Source of the DNA: Alligator mississippiensis
Lineage: Eukaryota; Chordata; Crocodylia; Alligatoridae
DNA: 64,000 nt
NCBI RefSeq assembly: GCF_030867095.1
Contig: NC_081833.1
Location: 76,389,395-76,453,394, forward strand
Direction: 5' to 3'
Shown here: piece after piece, positions 35,728 to 49,251 of the stretch
Layout of the letters: every line of letters starts with the position of its first letter
Numbering within the stretch: position 1 is the first letter of the stretch
Program-made: the position numbers and the translations under genes
The notes under the pieces: model-generated
What the model saw: only the letters and a program-made list of their open reading frames with translations
Database searches by the model: none
What the model was told of the DNA's origin: nothing

Positions 35728-38350
35728 TTGGCCAAGTAAGAAATGGATTTGGGGTTTTATGGGTCTGCTTGCCAGTCATGCAGTGCTCAGTAAGGTTTTG
35801 TGTATACACCAAAAAGCCTCTCTTTTTAATAGATGGTATGACTTTGCAGTCCAACATTATGCATATATACATTTATTAAAATATTTCTGTTCCTCCTAAG
35901 CAAGTGTTTAACTGCAGGTAGCTAGAACTAGTAGGTGTTTGTGATCGTCAAGGAATCAGAGTCGGTAGAAAATTGTTGACCAAGCTTTGGTTTTGAACTG
36001 GCCTTTGTTGTTTTTCCTGTACCAGTATAGCCTAATTTTGTATTGGGATAAATTAGATGAATGGATTGCTGTCAGACAGGTGAGGCATCCCTGAGAACTG
36101 CCACCAAATCTGGTTTTAATTCAAAATTATTTTATGCATGTGTCAGATTTCCCTTTAATCTGGAGTCTTCCAAAGCCCCTCCTATTATGCCAAAGGAGTT
36201 TGGGAGAACTACTGTAAGTGCAGTGTTTCCTAGGCGAGGTTCTGATCGCAGATGGGCATTAAATAGGCCATGACTCTAGACTCAATTTGTTCGCCTGTCT
36301 GTATCCTGCTTCTGTAACTACGTTCAGCCTCTCTAAACCCCCCAGTGAAATTTCTGTCGGATGGTACACCCTTCACTTGATGACTTCAGACTTGTGTAAT
36401 GATGTCAACAACTGGAAAAAAACCCTGTGGTGTTCCATCACACGAGATGGCTGCTTTTTGGGACTGAGTGTTTCTTTTTTTCTCTTGATTGTAGAATGCT
36501 TTCAGATGAAAGAGCTACATAAAAGTAAAATGAGACTTAACTAATTACATCTAACTCTTGTTTTTTCTCCTCCTCTCTCAGAAATCCTATGAAGGAAAAG
36601 ATAACAGTTTCCAAGTTCTCTCAGACCTTGTGATTCTGGATTAAGCTGTGTGGAACCGATTTACTTCTGTCAAAGAATGGCCTGTACCCAAGCAAATATG
36701 TTAACTTCTCCCTCTTTTTCTAAAGAGCACATATGCTGCCTACTGCAGTTTCTAGCAACTGAGTCTGTAACTGTAGTATTTGAAACTCCTGAAGTCAATA
36801 ATGGCTGAAAAGTTGTGCTTTGTTTTACCAGGGTGTGGAATGAGACTGTTGCCAGATTGCTAGACCCACTGGTCAGTGATGCTTTTTGAATTCAGAGCAG
36901 GACTGCTCAGCTATTATTGTTGTTAGAAAATAATACATGTTGCCATGTTTACCTTTTCTTTTCTCTTCCTTCTTCACAAAACCTCTGTCAAGTAGAAAAG
37001 CTTGTGAAGCAGGAACATTGTGCGCCCATGGCTTGAGCTGTGATTCTCAACATAGCTGTCAGTCGGTGAAAGAATTGCAGTTTTGACAATGGCGCTGAAG
37101 AGCCATGGCTGCGATGGGTTAGTTACAGCAGGTGGTGGTAAAAGATGATGCGGATAACTTGCAGGCAGATTATCTACTACATCTCGCAGAACATCCAGGA
37201 AGATGTGGGTGCTTCCCATTGGAGAATGTGATTAACAGTTTTCTGTCTCTCTGCTGGTAGGCTTACTTATGAACTGTACATAGAATAAGAATTAGGTGGC
37301 TCTACCAAAATGAAGGAGAACGTCACAGTAATGTATTCTGAAACCTTATCCTCTAAAATACCTTGAACTTAAAGGGAGCAATCTGCCTGGCTGAGGAAAC
37401 ATCTCCTTCATGTCTCTCACTACAGCTGCGTAAATCAGAGCTTGTCAGCTGCATTATCTTTTCTCATACCGATCTGTCCTCCTTCGTTCTTTCCATATTC
37501 TTCTTCTTTCCTTCCCTCAACTTTTACATGGTCTTTAAACACATACGGATACTATTGGCTTTAGAAACCTGAAGAAACTTTTAGGATGCCAAGGCACCTA
37601 TGACTGTGGTATCCAGATGCCAAGTCTGTAGAAGTCCTTGACAGGTCAGCAGGGCTTAAGGACCGTGGAAATGCCAGTTCCTTGCCATCCCCCAAACGCA
37701 AAAACTTGCCCTGCTTCTCCAGTCGTTGCTGATTAAAACCTTACTTTTTAATTTTAAACGGGGCAAACAACACGTTTCAGTGTTCTTAAAAACTTCACTT
37801 CAGCTGGTGCATCTTTGCAGCCTTTTCAGCTCATGACAGATGAAGTGCATGGTTTGTTTGTTTTTTACTGATAGTCCCCATATCCTGCAGCTTTTCCCGG
37901 GTCATATATTCCATTAAAAAGCAGCCTCTGTTACAGTATATAAAAATAACCCACTCCAGGCCATGTGGTTGCATTGTGAGGCATGTGAGTTCTTTTGGGT
38001 GCTCCAGCTACCCCAGGAGGTATGCTGGGCTCTCACTACAACCTCATGCAGACATTTCTTCTGTCTTCTCCGTCTCCTGCACGTAGAAAGCTGTTAATGC
38101 AGTATAGAGCCAAACACGTCATGTATGGCTGTTATGCCTTGGTATAGTAAAGTTGGTATTGTGTCATTTTTAATTTGTTATTTTAAGTAAAAAAGAATAG
38201 CCTGTAAATGGTTTTTAATTTACCCTAGTCTGTTTACTGTGTGTTTTTTCTAACTTGTGTACCTAGCTGAGCTGTGTAGAAATGTTTTTTGGTTTTAATG
38301 GTTTTTCCTGTATGTCAGTCTTTCAAAATGTTTATTTGCTCTTTCTGTGT

Positions 38351-38359
38351 CTCTCTCTT

Positions 38360-38407
<48 letters not shown>
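38351..38407 (+). repeat. (CT)n microsatellite in NFAT5 3'UTR
   Basis: An almost pure CT dinucleotide run lies inside the predicted 3'UTR. In RNA this is a pyrimidine tract of the kind bound by PTB-type proteins, which is an inference. Confidence 0.95.
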
Positions 38408-38410
<3 letters not shown>

Positions 38411-38647
38411 GAGAGGCATTGAATTACGTTTTCAGTAGTAAGGCTTCTTGCCGATATGAAGGGAACTTTTCAGAAAGAGACCTGCTCTGGGTCATTTAAT
38501 TTTGAATACAGTTTTCAATCGTTCAAGTTTTGGATGGTTTATATCTAATGTGTGTTTCATTTTTTTGGAAAGCTATATTTTGTATTTAGGAAATGGTATA
38601 CTATTTTGCTATTTGTACTGAGTGAGTACATTGGCATAAATATAAAA

Positions 38648-38692
38648 ATTTATATATATATATATATATATATCTATATATACATATATATG
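38648..38692 (+). repeat. (TA)n microsatellite in NFAT5 3'UTR
   Basis: A TA dinucleotide run with small interruptions. It can form a self-complementary hairpin in the transcript. Confidence 0.95.
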
Positions 38693-40258
38693 AAATATTC
38701 TTTTGCCACACATTTTTGTGGTAAATTTGTGAGTTTGTCTGATGTTCTACCACAACGTGGCGTCTGATAACGGTGGGGGTGGGTTTTGTTATGTCTTTAC
38801 TAAGTATTTAAGTACTTTTTGCAACATAAATAACTTGTTCATCTCTGGCCATTCCATCAGGCAGTGTATTGTTCCAGTTGGCAGTGGGCAGCTTCACTGT
38901 GTTTGATGTGTCCGTCACTCAGCAGTGTGATGTAGTAAGGAAACCCATTTAGGCAACTGTAAAATTACGGGGTTTCATTCAGAATGAGCCATTCAGCTTT
39001 TATTCACTGTCATTGTCTATTTAATATTTTACTATTAGCACCTTTGTGTTGTTATTTTTAATTTATAATTACACTAACAATGTTGTTGGAAATTTTAATC
39101 ACGATAAAGAAAATTTTCCCTACTTCATAATGTCCGGAGCTGCTTTTTAACCCCGAACAAGACACTTTTCTTCCTATGAATTTGTTTTCTTTTCCTCGTA
39201 AGAAAAAGTAAAATTCTTGTTATGGTTCATGGAAGAGCAGCCTCGCAACATTGCCTGCATGCTGTCCGATGAGACATAGATGGGTTCTGCGCCTCATTGG
39301 ATTGAGTACAGCTTCCAGATGGCTGTGGGAGGCAATGGCCTGTAACAGTTCTTCGGAAACTAACTGGTGACTTCTGTAAGATCAACTTATTCACAGTTAG
39401 TCCCAGGACAAGGATGTTTGATGACATCCTGCTGACTGAGTGGGCCTACTGTGGACTGATGAGAGATGGGGATAATAAACTGATTTGTATGCTGCTTCAT
39501 TTTGTTCCATTGTTTGGAAGTGGGAGCATCTTCATGCTGAAACGTTGGTCAGCGCCAAGTCACCAGGGACCAGTTTTCCATTGATTGGTGTCCAAAATAG
39601 AACTTATTGTCGGGACTGCTACAGCTCTGGGGCAGGGGAATGTTTGACTTGTGCGTATTTTAAGGTTGCTTATAACAAGGGCTGTGCGACCATGTTCTCA
39701 CTACTAAACAGCATCTTTACTTTCTGTTGTGTCAAACTTACTGTGTCCATTTTTAGGTCAATGTTAAATGTACAACATTTTGAACATGTGATTTGGTTAC
39801 AAAAAGTATTTGTCTTCTGAATTAAAACCTTGCTCAGTGGTTGACTAGTGCTTGCGCTGCTACTTGCAAACATCTTTTCAGTTGCATAAAGAGTGAAGTT
39901 CAACAATGGCTTTGGAAACAGCTTGCAAGAGTTGTTTCATGGCAGAAGAACCTAAGTATCATGCGAGTCCCCTGTCTCTACTCCTTCAGAGTCCCACCCA
40001 TGTACTTTCGTGATTTCAGCAGTTGATACTGATATTTGGAGCTTACCCTGGTTTTTGGGGTGTTGTTTTTGGGTGGGAAAGGGGGGATGGTATTTTTAAT
40101 TTGCTGATCTATTTATTCCATGATTCATCTGCACTGGTCTGGGCAGAAGAGTGGGGTACAAAAAGTGTTTGCCTGTCGAGTTTTTATTGAGGGGGTGGGG
40201 CCTAGCCAATCCAATCCTGTTTGGTTGGAAAGTTAGGAGTCATTTAAGGTGATGACAA

Positions 40259-40288
40259 TATGTGTGTGTGTGTGTGTGTGTGTGTGTA
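40259..40288 (+). repeat. (TG)n microsatellite in NFAT5 3'UTR
   Basis: A pure TG dinucleotide run of about 15 units within the predicted 3'UTR. Confidence 0.95.
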
Positions 40289-43200
40289 ATTCTTATCTTG
40301 AGTAGTCAGTAACATTTACACGATTGCCTCTTGCACACACTAAACTTAAGAGGCCCGTTTGACTCAGATTACATGCTGAAGAACTTGCTTTTTATATATT
40401 TAAGGTAAACATTTACTCTTTTGAAGTACATGTTTTTGTAGCTACCTTTACTAGATGCAAGGTGGAAAAGTATAAAGTTGTATTTTTAGCATGGATTTTC
40501 TGTATATTATTTGTCTTTCTCTACTGCCTTGGACCTTTCGTTAAAGCATCTATAGTCCAAAAACTCTATCTGAATTTAGGTGGTTTTCAGCTTTAAATCT
40601 TTTTTGCACATTAGCTTTCCAATCCCCTTTATTTGCTGTCTCAACAGCATCTCTGTTATAAGAATACCTAAATAAACCTGTCCTTTTAGCCACCACAGTC
40701 CATGCCTTTAGCCAGTCCCCTTGTGTCTGTATATATGATATCAGTACTTAAAAATGGACTGTTCTTAATTCAACATTGAAAGAATAATAGGTTATATGAA
40801 TAACACTTGTGGCATAGAAAATATTAAGATAAATATTAGTTGAGCAGCTCTTGCCAGTGGAAATGTTTATCTACACTTCCCACTTTGCCAGCCAGTCTGT
40901 TTGTTGGCACAGATTGCCTTGACATGGTTTGACCCTTTCAATGGCTCATCCACGCCAAATGCTCTTCCATTATTTTCTTTGTCAACACATACAGTTGAAG
41001 GAATAGTTTCAGCCCTGATGCTCTGAAGGAGACACTTAACCACTAGGCATTTATTTTGCTAATTTTGAGCCATCAGCAGGATGAGCAGTGTCCATGGCTG
41101 GGTACTTTGGATTAGTTCTAAATCAAAATAAGAGACAAACAAGATAACGTCTGTGAATTTTAACTGTCTTAGCCCTACACTGATGGCTTTTCCAATTGCA
41201 AGTGTGCACATTTCTCTAATAGGAACAAGGCTTGACTTTTCTAGTCTTCCGCTGTGATTTCAGGATGTGTTGTCCTGAAAGAAGTAATATCTACTGCATT
41301 GGTTAGATTTTTCCATTCACAAATTGTCCTTCCAAAGCCTTCAAAAAGGAAAAACCGTTCAGAAGCTCAAGCACCCTCTTTTAATGTAGCTTAAACCTTT
41401 CCAAGCAGCAAGAAAGTCTGTTTTGTTTAAAGCTTCATCAGTGGAATAAAGAAATTTAAGTTCACCCAAACAGGCAAAGCTTTAATAAGTTATTGAAGAT
41501 GAGGACATCAGCATGTTGTTTTCAGTTGCAGCTCACATGTTGCTCTGTTACTTAAAAGTTATTAGGCTACCTAGTCAAAGCATGTATAGATAGATTAGTG
41601 CAAATGGGTGCAAGCGTATAGCTGAATAATGGAAGTGAGAAGTAGGGGGAGGAATTGCATAGGGTGCTCTGAACCAGGCATTTTAGGTGGAAAGTGAGAC
41701 CAGGAATATTTAAGGTGGTTGCTGAAGGGAGAAAAGCAACCTGCTTTAGAGTGGTTTCTGGGAAATAATTTTGCAGGGGGAGTGGTCGGAGGTCAGTGAA
41801 GTTTAAAAGTGAGCTAGTTGGTACTCATCCATTTTTGTCAGTATTCGTTGAGTCTTTGGGACAGGTCGTGAGAACTCCATGCTTTTAATAAGTAAGTCCA
41901 AATTCAGATGCAGTTATGGTAACTGTGTGCAAGTAGTGAGTGAAGCATAGAAAAGCAGGGACACTTCTGTACACACACTTGTCTATTTGAGGCCCATCAT
42001 AGAGAACTGCTGTGCTATATGTAGTTAAATAGAAGAAAAGATGAGACATGGCAGAGGAAATATAGCAAAAAATGTACTTGTAGTTGTCTAGGTTAGTCTG
42101 CATTTTTTGAGAGGCAACTTAGAAAAGGATTTTCCCTTTTATATAATCAATGTATATATATGCAGATATGCCACACCTGTATATTCTAGACCTGTACATA
42201 TGTATATAGCTGGAATCAAATATCATACATATATTATTTAGTTTATTGTATACATGCATAACATACTGTTATATCAACATTTTTATAAAGCTGACATAAT
42301 TAATTTTTCCATAGTGCGAATTCACTTACCAAGCTCACCTCAGTAGCTGAGTACTAGTTATGTCTGTGTGTGTAAATATGATATATGTCTGGAACAATTA
42401 GTAGTATAACAGTAAGTGTTGTCCTAGAAACGTGTTTTGCTTTTCAGCACTTCGCTGCTGTCTGAACTGTTGCTTGCTGTTCTGGTTTTTTCCCACTATT
42501 TTATTGCCGTTTGGCAAATTTGACATTTGAAAAATGTGCGGAACCGACAGCCTGGCGATCCCGGTCCCGTGTCCTGGGTCCGTCTTGGCAAGGGCAGCAG
42601 CAGCACGTGCTTACTGCTTTCCAGACAAGCTGCTGCTTTGCCAGTTTGTCTTAGCCCTTCCAGGAGGGACCATCTGGCAGGATTCATTTTTCAGTGCTTG
42701 GCCAGTAGCACAAGAATGAATGTTGTTTTGCAGGTACAGGTCCACGAGGAACTGGACTGAGGCCAGTTATTCCTGTTCAAGAGGGGCCCCTAACCCCTGT
42801 CAGGGGGGCAAAGACTTCCAGCTGCCACTAGGCTGAGTTGCATTTGAACTAAGGACCTGCACCTACTCCTGGGTCCTCCCTCTTCCTTCCTTGTTTAATT
42901 TCTGTATAAAAAGATGCCCCCAAAACAATGTAATGTCATCATAGGATTTTGAGGTGGCTTTGTATGGAAGCAGTCTGACCAAGAAGCGTTCCCTGTGGGT
43001 GGTCTCAGACTGAGTGGGAGCACTGCTTTTGCCTGTGCTTATTTCTTACGTACTTAAGAGATTAAACTCTTAAAAGGAATATTGATTCTTAACAAAGATG
43101 CATAGCAGTGCATTTTATTTCCCAGGCCACACCAGGAACCTGAGAGCAAGATTATCACCTTGAATTTGGCATGTGCTTGATTCAAACCATCTCTACCAAA

Positions 43201-43510
43201 CCCCCCTTTAGTGCCCAGTGCAAGTGACCTGAATTCCCTTCTCTTCCTTATCTTTCCTCCTGTCATCCCTCACTAACGCTCCCTTCTACAGAGAAACCTT
43301 TTAATAGTTTGTGCTTCTCCAGACTAAAAATTATCCCACAGTATATACAGCCCATTCAGGCAGATACGAGGGTGGTGATGCTGTACCTTCTTGCTGTGAA
43401 CCCAACCACAGCTCGCTGCAAGGAGCCCCCCGACACTTGTTCTGGTGGAACCACCATGTGAGCACCGGATCTTCAGCCAGCGCAAAACGCCACAGCTTCG
43501 TAGTTTCCTA

Positions 43511-43925
43511 GTAGCTCGGGTCAGGAGGGACCTGAACAGACCATCTCACCTGACCCCCTGCCACAGGCAGGGGTGAATGCTGGGCTCACAAAACCCCAGA
43601 CAGGTGATCGTCCAACCTCCTCTTGAATTTGCCCAAGGTAGGGGCGAGGACCACTTCCCTGGGAAGTTGGTTCCAGATTTTGGCCACCCTAGCTGTAAAA
43701 TATTGCCTTCTGATCTCCAACCTAAACCTATTCTCCATCAGCTTATGACCATTGTTCCTCGTCACCCCAGGTGGTGCTGGGGAGAAAAGGGCTCTGTCTG
43801 TTTGCTGCTGATCCCCCTGATGAGTTTGTAGGGAGCCAGCAGGTTCTGCCTCAGGCTCCTCTTGCTGAGGCTGAACAGGCTCAGGTCCCCAGTCTCTCCT
43901 CTCCTTCATTCAAGCCCATGGCGGT
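43511..43925 (-). mobile_element. CR1 LINE 3' fragment antisense in NFAT5 3'UTR
   Basis: The plus strand shows 'gctcgggtcaggagggacct'. The minus strand keeps an open frame with PPGVTRNNGHKLMENRFRLE, VAKIWNQLPREVVLAP and FKRRLDDHLSGVL, the CR1 RT C-terminus. It lies about 670 bp upstream of the poly(A) signal and is antisense to NFAT5. Confidence 0.88.
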
Positions 43926-44590
43926 ACCCGCATCAACACCAGCTGAGGGTCTGGCCCAGGATCCAGTCCGCACAGAGGTTCCAGCAGGTAGGGAGGTTAG
44001 GACCAGGTCCTGGCTCTTGACCTTGTTTAAAAAAACAAACCAAAATGTCAAGTTCTGGATTTTGCGGGGTTGGAATAGGGACGCTCTGTCCTGCCGAACG
44101 GGCCACGACCAGTCTGAAGCCGTTTCTATACCGGCTACTACTTGTTAGGGGATTGGAGTCATGTCCTCTTATCACTGTTTGCCTTTGGGTAAGCTCCAAG
44201 CCGCCCCAGACTAGAACCTTCTACCTCTGTTAATCTCTGCATGAACTCAGCACGCTCCTGGTAATCATTCTTTCCCCCCGACTGGTTTGTCTGCCATGTT
44301 TTGACTAAAGCGCACTAATCAACCACTGAGCTGTCTTTTCCCTTGTCCTGCAATGTGAAAGTAGCACCAGATATTCTTTTGTGCATTTCTGTGTATATGG
44401 CTTTCGTAGTTGGGATTTTCCGAGCACTGATACCAGGTGTGTTCAGTTTGTTCTAAGAGGGGATATTTCATTTGCATCTATGTTTTTAGCTATCCTGTGA
44501 TAACTTGTTGAATATTAAAAAAAAATATTTTGCTTCTATTGGGACATTTGTATACTCGCAACTATATTTCTGTAAACAGCTGCAGTCAAG

Positions 44591-44596
44591 AATAAA
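44591..44596 (+). promoter_or_regulatory. NFAT5: Poly(A) signal AATAAA, NFAT5
   Basis: A canonical hexamer, followed within about 40 nt by T/GT-rich sequence (TGAAAGTTTTCACTTTGCAG, then 'tgtaaactcctgtcgtgttc'). It is the last good signal before the GC-rich intergenic region. Confidence 0.6.
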
Positions 44597-44615
44597 ACAT
44601 TGAAAGTTTTCACTT

Positions 44616-47600
44616 TGCAGTGTAAACTCCTGTCGTGTTCTTTCAGACCGCGAGAAGAGAGCAGCTGCTTTTAGTACTTGCTACAGCCGTGGTGCTGGTC
44701 ATGGTAGCCTCGTGGCTTTGAGCTGAGCCAAAACAGGGGATGTGGAGCCCAGGCTGATCTCCTTTTGGCCACCTGTTTGGGATCGCCATGTAAGCGAACA
44801 CTTTGTACCCTGCCTGCATCCTTTCCCGAAGGCTTTGTCCTGGAAACTGGGTCTCCCATTCCCAAATTGGTCTTGGTCTGATTTCCTCCCCCCCCACCCT
44901 TGCTGCCTAGGAAACATAAAATTGCCCCCCAGGATTTCCCTTCCTGTGAACTCTCTCCCGATCCCCCTCACCTCCCATCCCTCCAGGGCTCTGAGGGCGA
45001 TGTTCTTTCAGAACGAAGAGGATCAGAAACGGGCACAGTAGTCCCATACTGACATTACACTTTCAGTATTTCTTCTTCTGTCTTTCAGGTAGAGTAGTAG
45101 CCTGGTGTCTGTTCTTGACCATCAGCATACACCGAACCAAAAGCAGTGAGCCGGCATAGTGACACGTTTCTATTTACTGTTTTTGCGCGTCGCTGACATT
45201 AATTTAAAACGCAGCGATGTATGCGAGTGGGTCAGAGCCTTCCTTCTGCATGCACATCATCGTGTCTTCGGCCACATCGGGCAGCATGAGAGCAGATGCA
45301 ATTCAGCCGCTGTGCTCCAGTCTGGAATTCCTCACAGGCTTCCTGGGTCTTGACCGAGCACAATAATTCCCTCAGCTGCAAACTCTCAGGCCAAGATACC
45401 ATGGCTTCAAACCGTTCTCACTGTGTATGTAAAAGATCCCCAAAGCCTCATGTTCCCCCTCACTGTTGGTCAGAGACTAAATCATTTGTTGGATGCAATT
45501 TAGGAGGAATAAGAAGAGCAAAAAATAATAATTTTTGGATTATGAGGTATAGAAGCACACAGAGACCCTAGTCCCTTGGCTGGCCTGTCAGTTGGGTCCA
45601 CTCCCTGTACAGGATTCCCAGAGGTGTGTTTTCTGTTCTGGTTATTAGGAAGCAAGCAGCCTTCTTGGGTTACAATTCCTCTGGAAAACTTCCATGATTG
45701 TACCGAGGACAGTTTCAGAAAATGGCCAATATCTGTTACCTAGCTGCGTATTCAGTCGCATATTTGCAATATTTGTGGTACCATAAAACAAATCCTCTCC
45801 CAAACAAGTGATCTCAGCAATAGTTTTCTCATGCAATGAGTTGTCATTCCTAATTTTAGATTTTTAAACTAGAATACAATATTGTGACTCTCGGCTACTA
45901 AGGCACCTAGCTATGGAAGAGGGAGAACTGAGTTGTAGAAACAGGGGAGGGGGACTGTGCTAGAATACAAGTTTTAAATTAATAGCAAAAAACCCAAACC
46001 AACCAGCCATCAAATCCAGGGTTAAGTAAGTGACCCTTCTTTTTGGAGACAGGCTGGTACGCTCTCTGGCTGGTTTTCCCTTTTGAACATACCTGGTGTT
46101 GTTTTCAAAAGCAGCCCCTACAGCTGAGCCAAGAGCAGCAGGGAGGAGTTTGAGCAAGGGGCCTCAGGTAGCAAGACAAGCCTGCTGTCACGGGGCCTCG
46201 GAGGCACAATCCCAGTCCTGCGCCCAGCGCTGCGCTGGGTGTGGATGCAGGCAAGACTCTACTGCGCAAACACCTCTGAAGCGGGGCTGCGCCCCATGTT
46301 CTGACGGTGCCACTTGGTCGTGCTTGCCAAGTGCTGTGAGCCTCTTGGCCAGGCTGCCTGGGGGAAGGCAGCGCGTTCTGGGTGCAGTTACAAAGCGGTG
46401 GGGAAGTTGCACTGAAGCCCTGCGATCTCGGGCAGCGGGGGAGCAGTGGTCCAGGTGCTCCTGCTCCAGTTTTCTATTCCGGGCAGCTCAGCGCTGCAGC
46501 AGATAGTTTTGCCACGAGAGGGCAGCCACAACTGGAGACACAAGTAGCAGCTGGAGAGAAAGGTGGTTCACCCCAGCAGGGCTAACTACCTACCACTGCC
46601 TGTGATGGGGAAAGTAAAGCCTTTGCTTCTATTGCTCAAAGAAGCATGTGGTAGGTCAGGTCCCCGAGCTCACTGCGCATGCAGGGAGTTAGACTGGTGC
46701 TTTGGAAAGAGCCAAAGTAGCCTAGCCATCTGCTGTTTAAGTGCCAGCTGCCTCCAGCCCCCTCTCCTGCTGCACGGGCAGTCACCAAGATGCCTCAGCA
46801 TCCCGCTGTGACAGCATTACAGCCAGTGCTGGCTAAATGGCAGCAGGCATCTCAGACGCTGAGGGCTTTGCACCTTGGTGCTCTTGATAAGTTTACCCTG
46901 AGAAACAAGAGTACTGGCATGAGTCTCCCCTGGCAGGGAAACTGCACAGACCCCTAGTAGGGGTCTGTCTCACGCTGAGCTGCTCCTGTTTGCAAAACAG
47001 CAACAGTCAGCATGGGGCCAGAAGGGAGGCAAGTCAGCACCATCCTGCAGTCGGGCAGGATCATGAGGGATGCCACGTGGCCTGAGGGCAGGGACGCTTC
47101 TGGCATGACAGGGCTCTAGCACATTTACAGCGTGTGCTCAGAACGCGGCACGGAGCAGACCGCAAAGCTGAGCGAGGAGCTTCGGTCACCGGCTTTTTGT
47201 TCGAACTTGTGCGTAGACAGGCAGAGCCTGCGAAGTGCTGAACTAGGTCTCGGCTGTGCAATCCTTACGCCCTCTCTTGCTTATCTCTGCGTCACGGCAG
47301 GACCCACATCTCTGCATTCAAATTCAGGCAGTGAATTGTGCCTGTTGCTGCTGCTGCCTTAGGCTATTGAAAGAAGGGAATGGTTTTGTCCTAAGCCGGA
47401 GCTCTCTCCAGTCTCTTTCCGTGCCATCGAGTATGAAGTGGCACATCACAATCGCAGATGAACAGGTCGGATACAAACCTGCCAAGGACCCAGGCAGGGA
47501 GTCTCTGATAAAGGCCTGCCTGTTAGGTGCTGATGCCACCCTCTCTCCCCCTCTTTATTTTGGTCAAAGGCCAGGTATTCCCCAAAGCTGTCTCCCCCAC

Positions 47601-48755
47601 CCCACATAACCACAAGTCAAACCGAGCATAAGAACTGCTGTGGCTGGATTTTCCTGGACACACCTGTTTTATTGAGATGGGCTGAGTCTGTTGGAGCCAG
47701 GGAACAGCGCCAGATGTTGCTACTGGCATCAGAGCCCGACTCCTGCAATTTAACCAGTACCTGATTATGGGGACTTCTGTAGCCAGAGACTTTTATTTGC
47801 CTCCACGTCTCTTGCAGCAGCCACAAATGGGTCACGACTCCCACTGCTACCTCGTGTCTCCGCGCTGTGCAGACGCAGCGGTGACGGCAGCATCCGAGAC
47901 ACGGCTGCTCCATTGCTACGCTCCAGGATTTGTCACTGCAGCCGGCCTGTCGGACAGCCGCTGAACCACAGCAAAGGAGGGGCTCCCTCCACGGGCCCAG
48001 ATAACGGTCAGCGATCCTTGCATGGGGGAAGGAAAGCGTGTCTAGCCACGGGTTCTGCTAGGCCCTTGCTTGCTTGCCAGCTAGCTGCAGCCTTACCTCG
48101 GGGGCCTTTGTCTTTCCTGTATGATACCACCCGATCCTCTGCAGATGTATCCTGCACACTTGAGATTGTTTTACAAGCTCCCCAAGTATTAGATTCATTG
48201 CTGCAATCCAGGGGCCTTAATCAGAGCAATTTCCTTCCCATGTCCCTGGCAGGGAACAGAAATCCACAGGCGAGGTGGGAAGCAAACCACCAGATCCTTT
48301 TTACTATTCTGCCTCCTGGCCCGGTGTCTTCCAACGCGAGCTCTGCGGGACAGTGGGATGGAGGGGCAGCTGCTCTGTAACGAGCGCTGCAAGCTGACCC
48401 CCTTGGCTGCAGTAGCGGGATTCCCAGAATCAGGGCCTGAAACGCGAATGGGAGCGTTGTACATGCAACACGAAGGGTTGGCTGAATCCCTAGCTGCTGG
48501 CGGAGGAGCAGATGGACTGACACAGAGACGTCCAAGTGGTCTCTGAACAGGAGTCAGCGAGACAAAAGATAATATGCAGGAATGGGGTTACTCTAATGAC
48601 AGGTGCACGCGACTGCGGGGAAATGCAGACCGTGGAGCACCAACTAGCCCGTACTCTCTTGGGAGAGTAACATAAAGGTCTCTAGGCCAGGGCCCAATTT
48701 TGGACCAACGTATAGGTGTAATGGAAGGATGTGAGACCATGACGACTCTGAACTA
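44616..48755. other. Intergenic region between convergent NFAT5 and NQO1 3' ends
   Basis: GC content rises from left to right. Open frames here are short and overlap in many phases. None shows a recognisable domain or plausible splice context. I see no RNA gene or clear transposon. This is consistent with plain intergenic sequence between two convergent genes. Confidence 0.5.
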
Positions 48756-48776
48756 CTTACGAGAGAGCAAAAGCCT

Positions 48777-48782
48777 TTTATT
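48777..48782 (-). promoter_or_regulatory. NQO1: Poly(A) signal AATAAA, NQO1
   Basis: The minus strand reads CTCAATAAAAG about 470 nt downstream of the NQO1 stop codon. That gives a 3'UTR of about 0.5 kb (about 48760-49251). Other minus-strand hexamers lie further downstream near 47670, so alternative longer 3'UTRs are possible. Confidence 0.5.
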
Positions 48783-49251
48783 GAGAATCGTCATGATCTA
48801 TGAGCAGAGAGGGTAAGAGTACCAGCACAACTCTGTGCCACGGAGACAAGATTTCCCCCTTGCAGCACTCGCTCAAGTGCTGCAATCCAGTCACTAATTC
48901 AGGCTACCTGATGGGGATAGATGGGGCTTTGCCGTGAGTGTGGAGTAGCAATTTAGCAGAATCTGCCCCAGCCTGTAGCCCCTGCTAAGGGTTGGGGTGG
49001 GCGGGGGGGACTAGTGCAGTAGACCAGGGTTATTTTAATCTTTCCCGCAGCACCGTGCAGCAGGCACTGCAGCACTGGAGCATCTGCAGGCACTTCCTTT
49101 TACCCGTGCGGAGCCAATACATGTAATCAAAGCCAAGTGCATTCGAACAGCATGAAAATGAAGACAAAAGATACAGGAAATTGTGCGACCGGCCCCCACT
49201 CGGAGCGTAGTGCTCTGAACTGGCAGACGCCAGACGGCGTCGCTGTGGAAG

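Larger units (their letters stand above)
36582..44615 (+). other. NFAT5: NFAT5 3'UTR exon, about 8 kb
   Basis: The acceptor is tcctctctcag at 36581, spliced from the donor at 35736. No other gene start is visible before a canonical AATAAA at 44591-44596, and mammalian NFAT5 likewise has a very long terminal exon. Internal AATAAA hexamers at 39474-39479 and 40671-40676 could give shorter isoforms. The exon includes a (CT)n tract, a (TA)n tract, a (TG)n tract and a CR1 fragment (43511-43925). The extent is inferred and not proven by a transcript. Confidence 0.65.

Noticed and set aside
38351-38407. CRISPR-like or other structured repeat array
   Set aside because: It is a simple CT dinucleotide run with no spacers. 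The window is vertebrate nuclear DNA and contains no CRISPR arrays.
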